Assembly (NCBI GenBank): GCA_963775085.1
Contig: CAVZHO010000002.1
Location: 1,035,051 to 1,099,050 of the forward strand
Source: JAAFIP01 sp963775085
GTDB taxonomy: Bacteria; Pseudomonadota; Gammaproteobacteria; Burkholderiales; Burkholderiaceae_C
Reading direction: 5' to 3'
DNA length: 64,000 bases
Shown piece after piece: positions 8,367-15,853 of the stretch. The position numbers and the translations under genes are program-made. Position 1 is the stretch's first letter; each line of letters begins with the position of its first letter. The notes beneath the pieces are model-generated. The model searched no databases. It worked only from the letters and a program-made list of their open reading frames with translations, and had not been told where the DNA came from.

Positions 8367-9275
8367 ATGCGCGCAAACCAACCCGCCAGCCTCGCCCGAG
8401 GCATAGACCACTACGAGAATTTTCCCGTAGCCTCCCGGCTGTGCCCTGCCCGTCTGCGCCCCGCTATTCTTGCCGTGTACGGCTTTGCCCGAACCGCGGA
8501 CGACATCGCCGACGAAGGCCATGCCACCCCCGAGCAGCGCCTGGCCGAGCTGGCCACCTACCGCGCCGACCTGAACGCCTGCGCCGATGGCCTGCCCCTG
8601 AGCGAACACTGGCCCCAGGTGTTCAGGGCGCTACAGCCCCATCTCATCGCGCACCTGGGCAGCCATGTGCTGCGCACCGATTTTCCATTGCACTTGCTCC
8701 ATGACCTGCTGATCGCTTTCGAACAAGACGTGCACGCCAGTGCCGCCGAGCATTGGTACGCCGACCATGACGCTCTGTTTGACTACTGCCGCCACTCCGC
8801 CAACCCGATCGGGCGCATCCTGCTGCACCTGTACGGTGTGAGCGAGGCCGAGGCGCTGGACGAATCTGACGCCATCTGCACCGCGCTGCAGCTCATCAAC
8901 TTCTGGCAAGACCTGAGTACCGATGTGCCCCGCCAGCGCTACTACCTGCCGCGCGATTTGATGGCGACCGCCCAAGTCAGCCGCACCCAGGTGAAGGCAC
9001 TCAAAGACAAAAGCAACACGATGGAACTGATAGCGGCTTGCGCAGATATTGCCAGGGCCAGCATGCAAAAAGGCTACCCATTACCCACCCGCATCCAGCG
9101 CCAGCAAGGCGGCTTTGGCGGCTGGCGCGCCGCGCTGGAGCTGCGCTGCGTCATCCAGGGTGGCCTGCGCATTCTGGACAAAATCAAGGCACTGCGCTTT
9201 CGCACCCTGGGCGAGCGGCCCACGCTGGGCAAGTGGGATATGTGTGTGGTGCTGTGGCGCGCGCTGTGGATGTGA
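8367..9275 (+). CDS. hpnC: squalene/phytoene synthase-family protein HpnC
   Basis: The 302-residue protein belongs to the trans-isoprenyl diphosphate synthase family. It has two aspartate-rich Mg2+ sites: ADDIADEG near residue 42 and NFWQDLSTD near 185. The start at ATG 8367 gives MRANQPASLARGIDHYENFP, which fits HpnC. In the three-gene bacterial route, HpnD makes presqualene diphosphate from two farnesyl diphosphates, HpnC converts it to hydroxysqualene, and HpnE reduces that to squalene, the precursor of hopanoids. It is followed by hpnD after 63 bp. hpnE was originally next but is now displaced by an insertion. Confidence 0.92.
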   Translation: MRANQPASLARGIDHYENFPVASRLCPARLRPAILAVYGFARTADDIADEGHATPEQRLAELATYRADLNACADGLPLSEHWPQVFRALQPHLIAHLGSHVLRTDFPLHLLHDLLIAFEQDVHASAAEHWYADHDALFDYCRHSANPIGRILLHLYGVSEAEALDESDAICTALQLINFWQDLSTDVPRQRYYLPRDLMATAQVSRTQVKALKDKSNTMELIAACADIARASMQKGYPLPTRIQRQQGGFGGWRAALELRCVIQGGLRILDKIKALRFRTLGERPTLGKWDMCVVLWRALWM

Positions 9276-9338
9276 AATAGGCACCCAGGCGTGCTTGAGG
9301 GTGCCAGGCTCGCCTGATTTCCCTGCGACAATCCTTGC

Positions 9339-10187
9339 ATGACCCCGCAAGACTACGTCCAACAAAAAGCCGCCGCGTCGGGCAGTAGTTTTTACTATGC
9401 ATTTCTCTTTTTACCCAAAGAGCGTCGCGCTGCCATCACCGCCTTCTATGCGTTTTGCCGCGAAGTAGACGACGTGGTGGACGAAGTGCATGACCCGTCG
9501 GTCGCTGCCACCAAGCTGGCCTGGTGGGCTAAAGAAGTGTCGCAGGCCTTTGCCCTGCCCTATGTGGCCGCCAATCGCCACCCTGTGATGCAGGCCCTGG
9601 TGCCGCTGGCGGCCACCTACCACATTCAAGAGCGCCACCTGCAAGCCGTGATCGAAGGCTGCCGCATGGATTTGGAGCAAACCCGTTACCTTGATTACCC
9701 CAACCTGCAGCGCTACTGCCATCTGGTGGCCGGTGTAGTGGGCGAGGTGGCGGCGCAGATATTTGGCCAAACCGATGCGCAAACCACCCAGTACGCGCAT
9801 AAACTGGGCCAGGCCTTTCAGCTCACCAACATCATCCGCGATGTAGGTGAAGACGCGCAGCGTGGACGCATTTACCTGCCAGTCAATGAGCTACAGCAGT
9901 TTGACGTGAAGGCGCATGAGCTGGGCAAAAAGGTGTATTCCGAGCGCTTTACCGCGCTCATGAAATTTCAAGCCCAGCGCGCCCACACCCTGTACGACGA
10001 AGCCATGGCGCTACTACCCGCTGCCGACCGCCGCACGCAAAAACCCGGCCTGATGATGGCCAGCATCTACCGCACCTTGCTGCGCGAGATAGAGGCCGAC
10101 GGCTTTCAGGTGCTGCACCAGCGCACCAGCCTCACCCCCCTGCGCAAGTTCTGGCTGGCGTGGAAGGTGCAGGCGCTGGGGGCATGA
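9339..10187 (+). CDS. hpnD: presqualene diphosphate synthase HpnD
   Basis: The 282-residue protein starts MTPQDYVQQKAAASGSSFYY and has the first Asp motif REVDDVVDEV (about 46-55) and the second NIIRDVGEDAQRGRIYLP, both complete. It condenses two farnesyl diphosphates to presqualene diphosphate. The stop codon TGA at 10185-10187 overlaps an ATG at 10184, the classic ATGA coupling to a following gene. That downstream frame now runs only 12 codons before it enters REP sequence and stops; it looks like the stranded original start of hpnE (see the insertion). Confidence 0.93.
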   Translation: MTPQDYVQQKAAASGSSFYYAFLFLPKERRAAITAFYAFCREVDDVVDEVHDPSVAATKLAWWAKEVSQAFALPYVAANRHPVMQALVPLAATYHIQERHLQAVIEGCRMDLEQTRYLDYPNLQRYCHLVAGVVGEVAAQIFGQTDAQTTQYAHKLGQAFQLTNIIRDVGEDAQRGRIYLPVNELQQFDVKAHELGKKVYSERFTALMKFQAQRAHTLYDEAMALLPAADRRTQKPGLMMASIYRTLLREIEADGFQVLHQRTSLTPLRKFWLAWKVQALGA

Positions 10188-10222
10188 GTTTCGGAAAGGG
10201 TCAGGTCTCCCATTTCCCATAA
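10184..10222 (+). pseudogene. hpnE: stranded 5' end of hpnE, truncated by REP insertion
   Basis: ATG at 10184 overlaps the hpnD stop and reads MSFGK for five codons. It then enters the REP repeat (GQVSHFP) and reaches TAA at 10220-10222. The rest of hpnE resumes at about 13463 with IRVLIIGAGWAGL. The simplest reading is that hpnD and hpnE were coupled at this ATGA and an element was inserted after about five codons of hpnE. This is inference from the junctions; an uninterrupted relative would confirm it. Confidence 0.5.
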
Positions 10223-10223
10223 T
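10198..10223 (+). repeat. REP copy 1 (left border of insertion)
   Basis: The sequence matches the core GGTCAGGTCTCCCATTTCCC followed by ATAAT. The same core occurs at 12510-12538 in direct orientation and at 13434-13462 inverted. It sits directly at the hpnD/hpnE junction. Confidence 0.85.
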
Positions 10224-10227
10224 TTGA

Positions 10228-11166
10228 GTGAAATTGAATGCAATGACCCCGATCCCCTACGACGACAGTCCAATGAAGCTCCCAGCAGTCAACACCGCCC
10301 CGGTAGCCGTAGCCGACAGCACCAGCACTAACGAAGACACTACCGTCATCATCAACGTGCTGGCCAACGACCAGGACGCCAACGGCGATGTACTGAGCGC
10401 CACGGTAGTCACCGGCCCGCAGCATGGCACCTTGGTGAAAAACGCCAATGGCAGCTTCAGCTACACGCCCACCAAAGACTGGTTTGGCACCGACAGCTTT
10501 ACCTACCTGGCCAGCGACGGCAAGGCCAGCTCCAGTGCAGCCACGGTCACCATCACCGTCAAACCCATCAACGATGCCCCGGTAGCCAGCAACGCCAGCT
10601 ACACCGTCAAGAAAGACGGCAGCATCGACATCAACCTGCGCAGCCTGGCCAGCGATGTCGATGGCGATGCGTTGACCATCACCCTGACCAACCCGGCCAA
10701 GGGCACGCTGACCAAGAATGCCGATGGCACCTATACCTACAAGCCCAACAAGGGCTACACCGGCAACGACAGCTTTAGCTACACGGTGAGCGATGGTAAG
10801 CTGACATCAACAGGCACCATCAGCCTGAAGGTGGGTACGACCACGAATACCACGACCAGCAGCACGGTGGCTACGCTAGCCGCCACCACGGCCAGCACAG
10901 TCGCAAGAACGACTAGCAGTGCAAAAACTGCCTCCAGCGCCAGCATAGTAGTGACCTCCAGTGCCAAAGCCGCCAGCCCGGCCAGCAGCAGCGCAGATGA
11001 GCAAGACATCCACTATGTGGTGATCAACTCGGGGGTGCAGGGCAGCAGCGCACCGGCACTGGCCCCCGCAGCCAGCAGCGCCAGCGCACCCGCCATCAAT
11101 TGGGGCGGCAGTGGTGCAGCAGCTAGCCTAGCAGGCGGTAGCCCACCCCCAAGCCAAGACCAATAG
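10228..11166 (+). CDS. cadherin-like/VCBS-type adhesin fragment
   Basis: The frame gives 312 residues from a GTG start, with no signal peptide. Two tandem Ig/cadherin-like repeats are clear: NTAPVAVADSTSTNEDTTV to about residue 112, and NDAPVASNASYTVKKDGS to about 208. Each has the DxDGD/NGD calcium-loop style and the GSFSYTPTKDWFGTDSFTY pattern of bacterial surface adhesins (tandem-95). A Thr/Ser/Ala-rich linker follows. Such modules normally sit in proteins of thousands of residues, so this is probably a broken remnant. The frame ends at TAG 11164, but a natural-looking tail continues in the +1 frame to 11251 (NSWLSQLLADNQADAPVDLG), implying one extra C in the CCCCC run at 11146-11150. Confidence 0.6.
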   Translation: MKLNAMTPIPYDDSPMKLPAVNTAPVAVADSTSTNEDTTVIINVLANDQDANGDVLSATVVTGPQHGTLVKNANGSFSYTPTKDWFGTDSFTYLASDGKASSSAATVTITVKPINDAPVASNASYTVKKDGSIDINLRSLASDVDGDALTITLTNPAKGTLTKNADGTYTYKPNKGYTGNDSFSYTVSDGKLTSTGTISLKVGTTTNTTTSSTVATLAATTASTVARTTSSAKTASSASIVVTSSAKAASPASSSADEQDIHYVVINSGVQGSSAPALAPAASSASAPAINWGGSGAAASLAGGSPPPSQDQ

Positions 11167-11251
11167 CTGGCTGAGCCAGCTCTTGGCGGACAACCAAGCG
11201 GATGCGCCTGTGGACTTGGGTAAGTCGACGGGATTGAAGGTGAAGCTGTAG
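11167..11251 (+). pseudogene. frameshifted C-terminal tail of the adhesin fragment
   Basis: In the +1 frame relative to the preceding gene the translation runs SWLSQLLADNQADAPVDLG and then KSTGLKVKL to a TAG at 11249-11251. Removing one C from the homopolymer at 11146-11150 joins it to the upstream frame. It has the composition of a real protein end. The shift may be a true mutation or a sequencing error. Confidence 0.45.
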
Positions 11252-11260
11252 TAATCGCAG

Positions 11261-11289
11261 GGTAGGCCTAGTTGTGAACTAGGCCTACC
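11261..11289. terminator. perfect 13-bp hairpin with GTG loop
   Basis: GGTAGGCCTAGTT and its exact complement flank a three-base GTG loop. There is no T run after it, so it may be a factor-independent stop of low efficiency, a protein site or a repeat. It separates the adhesin remnant from the next gene, whose ATG is 38 bp downstream. Confidence 0.5.
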
Positions 11290-11326
11290 GAAACTATAAT
11301 TGAACCCAACTTAATCACTATCTGCC

Positions 11327-12409
11327 ATGAGCTACGTACTTCAAATCTGGGAAAGCCCCATCCCTAGCAGCGTGCAAGAAGCTGAAGAAATCAGTGACCG
11401 ATTGCAAGACCTGGAAGGGCCGCAAAACCCTAAGTTCATTGAACTAGCCAAGCGACTCACCCAACGGTATCCCTGCATCACTCAGCTCACGGGGGATGAA
11501 GATGAGGGCTATGAAAATGGTGTGTGGAGTGTTGGGCCGTTAGATGGAACTTCTAATAATCCGATATATGGCTTGGGCATTGCCACGGACTATTTGACCG
11601 AAGTTGTGCCTTTTGTGCAGGCAACGGCCAACGCGTTGGGACTGACTGCGTACGACCCTCAGTCAGGAGACGCGCATCTGCCGAACGGAGTAGTGTTGGC
11701 CATGCCAGGTCAGTTGACCTCAGCCTCTAAAGCAGCAGTCATAGACCCTGAATGGATAAGCTCAAATGCCCATTGCGCCAAAGTAGCTCAAGAATATGTG
11801 GCAGAGTTTATGAGAAAAAATGGGTTTAAGTTTAATAAAAAAACTAAGCGTTTTCAAAAAAATCATGATGGATTTTTTCACACTTTAGGCGTAGGTGGGG
11901 GGGCGCGATACGTATCTGTTGGAGCCGATTTGCAAATCACTAAAGGGTTGCATATTGCGATGAACTCACGGGCTGTGCATCCTATAAGCCCTGAGCCCAT
12001 ACTCAACATACCGATAAAGCTAGGTAACATGGGAGAGATTTTTTCATCTGCTATCGTACCGTTTGATTACCTTCCTCATATTGAGGTAAAAAAGGTCTCA
12101 GACATCGGGCATGTCTTAGACAAGATCATGAGCTATTTAGAGAAAGCATATTTTCCAGTCATCAGTAAAATTACGACCATGGAAGAGCTTGATACATACA
12201 TTCAGCGCTCTTTTTCACAAAATCACATTAATGTCTGTAGCCAATGGCGGATTGGCCAACTGGTCGTGGCACATTTAGTAAACAATGAAAGTATTGATGC
12301 GTTGATAGATGACATTAGAAAAGACTTTGCTGAAAATTGTGTTGATCAGATGGGAGAGCTTGAAAAAACCATAGCGCTAATTAAACTAGATGAGCAGCAA
12401 AAAAGTTGA
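11327..12409 (+). CDS. unknown protein in the insertion, AT-rich
   Basis: The 360-residue protein has no signal peptide or membrane segment. The N-terminal third (MSYVLQIWESPIPSSVQEAE ... NPKFIELAKRLTQRYPCI ... VWSVGPLDG) resembles short hypothetical proteins I associate with betaproteobacteria, and the motif GLGIATDYLTEVVPFVQATA is part of that block. The remainder (from about 140) is lysine-rich and not recognised. Base use differs from the neighbours: A/T runs such as those near 11825-11875 contrast with the GC-rich core genes, suggesting transfer. It lies between an adhesin remnant and the RAYT gene. A role as an immunity or effector-associated protein is possible but unsupported. Confidence 0.7.
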   Translation: MSYVLQIWESPIPSSVQEAEEISDRLQDLEGPQNPKFIELAKRLTQRYPCITQLTGDEDEGYENGVWSVGPLDGTSNNPIYGLGIATDYLTEVVPFVQATANALGLTAYDPQSGDAHLPNGVVLAMPGQLTSASKAAVIDPEWISSNAHCAKVAQEYVAEFMRKNGFKFNKKTKRFQKNHDGFFHTLGVGGGARYVSVGADLQITKGLHIAMNSRAVHPISPEPILNIPIKLGNMGEIFSSAIVPFDYLPHIEVKKVSDIGHVLDKIMSYLEKAYFPVISKITTMEELDTYIQRSFSQNHINVCSQWRIGQLVVAHLVNNESIDALIDDIRKDFAENCVDQMGELEKTIALIKLDEQQKS

Positions 12410-12509
12410 ACTTCTAGCTGTTGTTGCAAGCGTGGTCAAAGCTCAATCCAGCGGCAACCATTGCCCATCTTGTCGATAGTACAAAATGGTCGTCAATTGA
12501 TCGACTACA

Positions 12510-12538
12510 GGGTCAGGTCTCCCATTTCCCAAAATAAT
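12510..12538 (+). repeat. REP copy 2 (left end of RAYT unit)
   Basis: The 29-bp copy matches the reverse complement of the copy at 13434-13462 in 28 of 29 positions (AAATAAT versus AAATTAT at the inner end). It begins 43 bp before the RAYT start codon. Confidence 0.9.
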
Positions 12539-12552
12539 GTAGACTGACAGAC

Positions 12553-13437
12553 ATGGTCAGACCCTTAAGAATTGAATACCCCGGCGCGGTATACCACGTG
12601 ACTTCGCGGGGTGACCGGCGTGAGCCTATTGCCAAGGACGACACGGACAGGGCGATGTTTTTGGAGGTGCTGGGGCAGGCGCTGGCGCGCTTTGATGCGC
12701 AGGCCTGGGGCTACTGCCTGATGGGCAACCACTACCACCTGGTGCTGCATACGCGGGAGGCCAATTTGTCGCGGCTGATGCGGCAGATTAACGGGGTGTA
12801 TACGCAAAGCTTTAACCGCCGACATGGGCTTACGGGGCATCTGTTCCAAGGTCGGTTTAAGGCCATTTTGTTGGACAGCGACAGCTATTTGCTGGAGGTG
12901 TGCCGTTATGTAGACCTGAACCCGGTGCGCGCCCAGATGGTGAAGCGGCCAGATGCCTATGCCTGGAGCAGCTACCGCGCGCTGGCAGGCATGGCCGCAT
13001 GCGCCCCGTGGCTGGACGCGCAGCCGCTGTATACCCAGCTGGCACCGGGTAAAAGCGCGTCCAAAGCGGCGGCGCAGTATGCCGAGTTTGTGGCGCAGGG
13101 CCACGGCGTGGCGCTGTGGGATACGGCGCTACAGCAGCAGATCTATTTGGGGGACGATGCGTTTATCGCCCGCATGCAAAGCCATGCGGGGATTGACAAC
13201 GCATCGCCCCATGCACCCCAGCGCGCAGCGCAGGTGAGCCGCATTCACGCCAGCGCACCCGCCAAAGACAGCGACTTGCAAAACTATGCCAAACTCAAGG
13301 CGCAAACCAAAGAAGAGCGCAACCAGCATATTGCCAACGCGTTTTACCAGGGTGGGCACACACAAACGGCGATTGCCATCGCGTTTAAGGTGTCTACCTC
13401 TACCGTCAGCCGCATCGTGGCTGACTATGAAAGATAA
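12553..13437 (+). CDS. REP-associated tyrosine transposase (RAYT)
   Basis: The 294-residue Y1 transposase of the HUH class starts MVRPLRIEYPGAVYHVTSRG, the standard RAYT N-terminus. The metal-binding HUH motif is NHYHLVLH (about 60-67) and the nicking tyrosine lies in NGVYTQSFNRR. It has a C-terminal extension with a helix-turn-helix-like end (TQTAIAIAFKVSTSTVSRI), common in the longer RAYT subgroup. These enzymes bind and cut REP hairpins as single strands and spread them. The gene is intact and flanked by inverted REP copies, so it may still be active. Its stop TAA at 13435-13437 lies within the right REP copy. Confidence 0.93.
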   Translation: MVRPLRIEYPGAVYHVTSRGDRREPIAKDDTDRAMFLEVLGQALARFDAQAWGYCLMGNHYHLVLHTREANLSRLMRQINGVYTQSFNRRHGLTGHLFQGRFKAILLDSDSYLLEVCRYVDLNPVRAQMVKRPDAYAWSSYRALAGMAACAPWLDAQPLYTQLAPGKSASKAAAQYAEFVAQGHGVALWDTALQQQIYLGDDAFIARMQSHAGIDNASPHAPQRAAQVSRIHASAPAKDSDLQNYAKLKAQTKEERNQHIANAFYQGGHTQTAIAIAFKVSTSTVSRIVADYER

Positions 13438-13462
13438 TTTTGGGAAATGGGAGACCTGACCC
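13434..13462 (-). repeat. REP copy 3 (right border, inverted)
   Basis: This is the inverted copy of the REP core; it overlaps the RAYT stop codon and supplies the TTG at 13440 from which hpnE can now be read. The bases after it (ATCCGGGTCC) belong to hpnE. Confidence 0.9.
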
Positions 13463-14822
13463 CATCCGGGTCCTTATCATTGGCGCAGGCTGGGCCGGCC
13501 TGGCCGCAGCGGTAGAAGCCACCCGCCTGGGCCACCACGCTACAGTTTTAGAAGCTGCTCGCGCAATCGGCGGAAGGGCTAGAGCCTTAAATGTCACTCT
13601 ACCCAACGGCGTGCAGACGACGCTGGACAACGGCCAGCACATTCTGATTGGTGCCTACAGCGAAACGCTGCAACTGATGCGCGACGTAGGCATAGACACC
13701 GGCAAAGCCCTGCTGCGGCTTCCGCTCACCCTGCGCTACCCCGATGGCTATGGCCTGACCCTGCCCGATTGGAGCCAGCCGTGGTTTGCCGGGCTGGACG
13801 TGGCAGCAGGCATCCTGCAAGCCAGGGGCTGGAGCCTGAAAGACAAACTCTCTTTGCTGCGCGCGGCCGATGCCTGGCGGCGCAGCGGCTTTAGCTGCCC
13901 GGCGCATTACAGCGTGGCGCAGTTATGCAAGGGCATTACGCAGCGCGTGATGGCGGACATGATCGAGCCTCTGGTGGTCTCTGCGATTAACACCCCCACC
14001 GGGCGCGCCAGTGCCAGCGTGTTTCTGCGCGTCATGCGCGACGCGCTGTTTGCTCCCGCCTCTGCCGCCAGCAGCACGGCCAGCGCTATCGCAGGCTCCA
14101 ACATGCTGCTGCCGCGCACCGATCTGGGCGCAGTGTTTCCCGAAGCTGCGGCGCAATGGCTTGCACAGCGCGGCGTACCAGTGCAGTTAGGCCAACGCCT
14201 GGCTGATTTGGAGTCGCTATCAAATAAAGAGCTGCTTACGTCCACAGGACAAGGACTACAGGCCAATTTAGCTGGTAAATTTGATATGACCATCCTCGCC
14301 ACACCGGCCTGGGAGGCGGCGCGCCTGGTGCGCAGCCTGCCCGGCAATACCAGCGCAGTGCAGCAATGGGCCCGCAGCGCCGAGGCCTTGCAGCACGAGG
14401 CGATTACCACCGTCTACGCCAGCAGTGCCTCGGCCCGTTTGGCGCAACCCATCATGGCGCTACGCAGCAACGCAGAGCAGCCCGCCCAGTTTGTCTTTGA
14501 CCGGGGCGCATTGCACGGCGCGGCTTCTGGCCAGCAAGGCCTGCTGGCCTTTGTGGTCAGCGCCAGCACGGGCGATGCGGCCACACTGGAGCAGCAGGTG
14601 CTGGCCCAGGGCCGCGAGCAACTGGGTTTGAACGATCTGCACGCCGTAAAAACCATCGTGGAAAAACGCGCCACCTTCGCCTGTACGCCCGGCCTCACGC
14701 GGCCCAGTATGCACATCACCGACGGACTATTGGCCTGCGGCGATTACATCGACGGCCCCTACCCGGCGACGCTGGAAGGCGCGGTGCGCAGCGGCTTGGC
14801 TGCGGCACGCGCTGTGCGCTAA
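13440..14822 (+). CDS. hpnE: hydroxysqualene dehydroxylase HpnE, start rebuilt from REP
   Basis: The 460-residue FAD-dependent amine-oxidase-like protein completes squalene synthesis by reducing hydroxysqualene. The dinucleotide-binding motif IIGAGWAGLAAAVEATRLG sits at residues 11-29, followed by VLEAARAIGGRARAL. The C-terminal FAD contact is GLLACGDYIDGPYPATLEGAVRSG. The original start was probably the ATG overlapping the hpnD stop; an insertion has removed it. The only in-frame starts now are a TTG at 13440 and rarer codons just upstream, so the first eight residues (MGNGRPDP) are REP-encoded. A 43 bp repeat is also inserted in frame at about residues 259-274, in a variable region before VILATP-type sequence. 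Expression level after the insertion is uncertain. Confidence 0.85.
   Translation: MGNGRPDPIRVLIIGAGWAGLAAAVEATRLGHHATVLEAARAIGGRARALNVTLPNGVQTTLDNGQHILIGAYSETLQLMRDVGIDTGKALLRLPLTLRYPDGYGLTLPDWSQPWFAGLDVAAGILQARGWSLKDKLSLLRAADAWRRSGFSCPAHYSVAQLCKGITQRVMADMIEPLVVSAINTPTGRASASVFLRVMRDALFAPASAASSTASAIAGSNMLLPRTDLGAVFPEAAAQWLAQRGVPVQLGQRLADLESLSNKELLTSTGQGLQANLAGKFDMTILATPAWEAARLVRSLPGNTSAVQQWARSAEALQHEAITTVYASSASARLAQPIMALRSNAEQPAQFVFDRGALHGAASGQQGLLAFVVSASTGDAATLEQQVLAQGREQLGLNDLHAVKTIVEKRATFACTPGLTRPSMHITDGLLACGDYIDGPYPATLEGAVRSGLAAARAVR
14216..14259 (-). repeat. dispersed repeat, in-frame copy in hpnE
   Basis: GAGCTGCTTACGTCCACAGG then ACAAGGACTAC matches the reversed consensus. It is read in a different frame from most other copies (ELLTSTGQGLQ). 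Confidence 0.9.
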
Positions 14823-15823
14823 GGCTTGAGCAGCACCTGCGCAGCGCGCTGGGCCACCTCATGCGCGGGCAGGGTTTTGAGGCGGTGGTCGCTCCAGACC
14901 TGTCGCCACAGGCGCGCGCCCGCCTGGCCGTGGCGCAGGCCCAGCATGTGGCGGGCGATGGATGACCAGGCTGTGCCCTTGCTAGCAGCCTCGCGCTCCA
15001 TGTAATCCACCATCTGCGCCTCGACGCTGTCGCGTGTGATGCCTGCACGCGCGGCAGCATCACCGTAAAACTGCGCATCCCACCCGGCCATCCACCAGGG
15101 GTTATGGTAGGCCTCGCGCCCGACCATCACGCCGTCCACCTGCTGAAGCTCGGTGTTGACTTGCGCCAATGTGTTGATGCCGCCATTGAGCGCGATCACC
15201 AAGTGCGGAAACTCTTTTTTTAGCCGGTGCACCAGCTCGTAGCGCAGCGGCGGCACCTCGCGGTTTTGCTTGGGGCTCAGGCCTTGCAGCCAGGCATTAC
15301 GGGCATGCACAATGAACACCTCGCAGCCTGCATCGGCGATCGTGCCGACAAAATCGCGCACAAAACCGTAGCTCTCGGTTTTGTCAATGCCAATGCGGTG
15401 CTTCACCGTCACGGGGATGCTTACCACGTCGCGCATGGCTTTCACACAGTCGGCCACCAGTTGCGGCTCGGCCATCAGGCAGGCGCCAAAGGCACCGCGC
15501 TGCACCCGCTCGCTGGGGCAGCCGCAGTTGAGGTTGATCTCGTCATAGCCCCACTGTTCGCCTAATTTTGCGGCCTGGGCCAGCTCAGCAGGTTCGCTAC
15601 CGCCCAATTGCAAAGCCAGCGGGTGTTCCTCGGCATTGAAGTCCAGGTGGCGCGGCACGTCGCCATGCAATAGCGCGCCAGTCGTCACCATCTCGGTATA
15701 CAGCAGCGTGTTTTTACTCAGCAAGCGGTGAAAGTAGCGGCAATGCCGGTCCGTCCAGTCCATCATGGGGGCGACAGAGAGCTTCCAGCGGTTTTTATAA
15801 AGAGGGTCGGTGTACACAGGCAT
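14819..15823 (-). CDS. dusA: tRNA-dihydrouridine(20/20a) synthase DusA
   Basis: The 334-residue FMN enzyme reduces uridine to dihydrouridine in the tRNA D-loop. The family start LSVAPMMDWTDRHCRYFHRL and the substrate/catalytic motif NLNCGCPSERVQRGAFGACL (catalytic Cys in NCGCP) identify the DusA branch. TVKHRIGID and ALNGGINT are the FMN phosphate-binding segments. It converges on hpnE with a 4 bp overlap of the gene ends and lies 30 bp downstream of queG on the same strand, so queG-dusA may be one transcript of tRNA-modification genes. Confidence 0.95.
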   Translation of the reverse strand: MPVYTDPLYKNRWKLSVAPMMDWTDRHCRYFHRLLSKNTLLYTEMVTTGALLHGDVPRHLDFNAEEHPLALQLGGSEPAELAQAAKLGEQWGYDEINLNCGCPSERVQRGAFGACLMAEPQLVADCVKAMRDVVSIPVTVKHRIGIDKTESYGFVRDFVGTIADAGCEVFIVHARNAWLQGLSPKQNREVPPLRYELVHRLKKEFPHLVIALNGGINTLAQVNTELQQVDGVMVGREAYHNPWWMAGWDAQFYGDAAARAGITRDSVEAQMVDYMEREAASKGTAWSSIARHMLGLRHGQAGARLWRQVWSDHRLKTLPAHEVAQRAAQVLLKP

Positions 15824-15853
15824 AGGGTTGATTATCCCTGTACGCGACGGGTG

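Larger units (their letters stand above)
10198..13462. mobile_element. 3.3 kb REP-bounded insertion splitting hpnD from hpnE
   Basis: The segment is bordered by inverted REP copies (10198-10223 forward, 13434-13462 reverse) and has a third copy inside at 12510-12538. It contains an adhesin fragment, an AT-rich unknown gene and a full-length RAYT transposase. RAYT with its own two REPs (12510-13462) is the canonical unit; whether the left 2.3 kb moved with it or arrived separately cannot be told. No target duplication is visible, as expected for HUH/Y1-type transposition. Confidence 0.6.

Noticed and set aside
9026..9060. Possible decayed dispersed repeat in hpnC (ATAGCGGCTTGCGCAGATAT)
   Set aside because: About a quarter of positions differ from the consensus and the region is part of a conserved HpnC helix; not convincing.
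13543..13590. Repeat-like stretch in hpnE, GAAGCTGCTCGCGC near an AAGGGCTAG
   Set aside because: It codes for VLEAARAIGGRARAL, the conserved FAD-binding segment of the family, so the likeness to the dispersed repeat is best explained by protein conservation.
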